From Sindora glabra (lineage: Eukaryota > Streptophyta > Magnoliopsida > Fabales > Fabaceae), in the NCBI GenBank assembly GCA_020226215.1, contig CM035233.1, positions 49,933,751-49,997,750 of the forward strand: DNA of 64,000 bases, in the 5' to 3' direction. Below are positions 63,171 to 64,000 of this stretch, piece by piece; within the stretch, counting starts at the first letter, position 1, and the number at the start of each line of letters is the position of its first letter. The notes beneath the pieces were generated by a model. It saw only the letters and a program-made list of their open reading frames with translations. It was not told the DNA's origin and made no database searches. Both the position numbers and the translations under genes were made by a program.

Positions 63171-64000
63171 AACAGTTTCTGTTTCACCGATTAAAACACA
63201 ACTTTGTTGAAAATTATTCATTTGTTCAAAAGAGCCAAAAAAACAAGGTTATGGACTTTTGTGAGTGTGAAATAAAAAATATCTACTATAATTGTATCAT
63301 TCATCATAAAATTGAATTAAAAGGAAGCTTTAGCTGGGTGTGGAATCTATTTTTCTTAGAATTCAATTCTTTTTATTTTAATAAAAATTATTTTATTGAA
63401 TAAATTTAAACTTACGAGAATAATGTTAAAAATAACTATTCAAATTATTTGTCTATTAATTTTTTTATTTAAGTTATATTAAAAACGTGTAAAGCTTATT
63501 TAAAATATATATTTTAATGGTATCATAATAAATAACTATTAATATGAGAATAAAATTATTAATATGACATATATTTTATGTCCAATAAAAAGAGTTTCAA
63601 TAAGAATTTCATAACAAAGCACTAATATAATTAAAAATAAGAATAATAAATGAAATGGAGTAAAATAATTTTATTCAACTTAAATTCAATCACTTTTTAA
63701 GAAGAAATTATTTAAAAATAAAACAAAATCATATTTTTAGTCCTTTGAAGTCAAGTGAAATGTTACCCACCCTTCTTTTAATATTTTGAATTGTATTGGC
63801 CGAATGATTTGTGGAAAATCAGTACTGAATTTCAAAGAACACATTAAACTCAAGCTTTTCTATAAAGTTACATTTGTCCTTCGTAAATATATTTGTAAAA
63901 ACTTTCTGCGTTAAATGAATTTATGATTTTTTGTAGCAAGGTTGCATGTAGCCATTATCATGTGTCTTTCTTTCCGCTTGGCTAAAAATATTTGTTATCA
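63171..64000. other. AT-rich sequence, nothing recognised
   Basis: No gene or paired repeat end was seen in the last 0.8 kb. Confidence 0.45.

Noticed and set aside
1..64000. tRNA or rRNA genes and CRISPR arrays
   Set aside because: I saw no cloverleaf A/B-box pattern, no rRNA-like GC-rich block and no regularly spaced identical repeats with unique spacers; the spaced repeats at 16.3-18.4 kb are a plant satellite.

Overview
The window looks like an intergenic-rich, TE-rich stretch of a flowering-plant nuclear genome. It is very AT-rich, its genes have introns with plant-type splice sites, and it holds Ty1/copia, Ty3/gypsy, LINE, hAT, PIF/Harbinger-like and Mutator-like elements of plant type. 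The two host gene families seen (DUF1639 and a cytosolic dienelactone hydrolase-like protein) are typical plant families. A eudicot is likely; I cannot name the species. I saw no tRNA, rRNA or CRISPR.

The only host gene that looks intact is a four-coding-exon DUF1639 gene on the minus strand (23289-24560), with a probable leader exon and TATA-like box near 25.0-25.27 kb. To its left lies a broken tandem duplication. Block X (4480-6510) is followed by a LINE relic, a dienelactone hydrolase pseudogene (8470-9612), its 5' flank, and a DUF1639 3' fragment that stops inside intron 2. A second block X (12483-15115) follows at once. Two more copies of the 5' flank sit at 19605-20640 and 21290-22700. 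Small transposons have landed in these copies. One is a 3.6 kb PIF/Harbinger-like element carrying about 16 units of a palindrome-rich satellite. Another is a Mutator-type foldback with a perfect 9-bp target duplication.

From 27.1 kb to beyond 54.7 kb the sequence is one nested structure. A Ty3/gypsy element on the minus strand was split between protease and reverse transcriptase by a Ty1/copia element (33508-51541, minus, near-matching 5-bp target duplication). The copia leader was split by a 10.6 kb hAT element (39982-50555, perfect 8-bp target duplication). The hAT element in turn took up two solo LTRs (41520-43199 and 48603-49614), one of them inside its transposase. All coding parts of the nest are decayed.

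The right end (54.7-64 kb) is mostly featureless AT-rich DNA. It holds a long foldback (58020-58292) and a short non-autonomous LTR retrotransposon (59259-63170) whose right LTR carries a Tourist-like MITE. Coordinates of LTR ends, target duplications and exons were read directly from the bases; family names come from motif recognition without database search.
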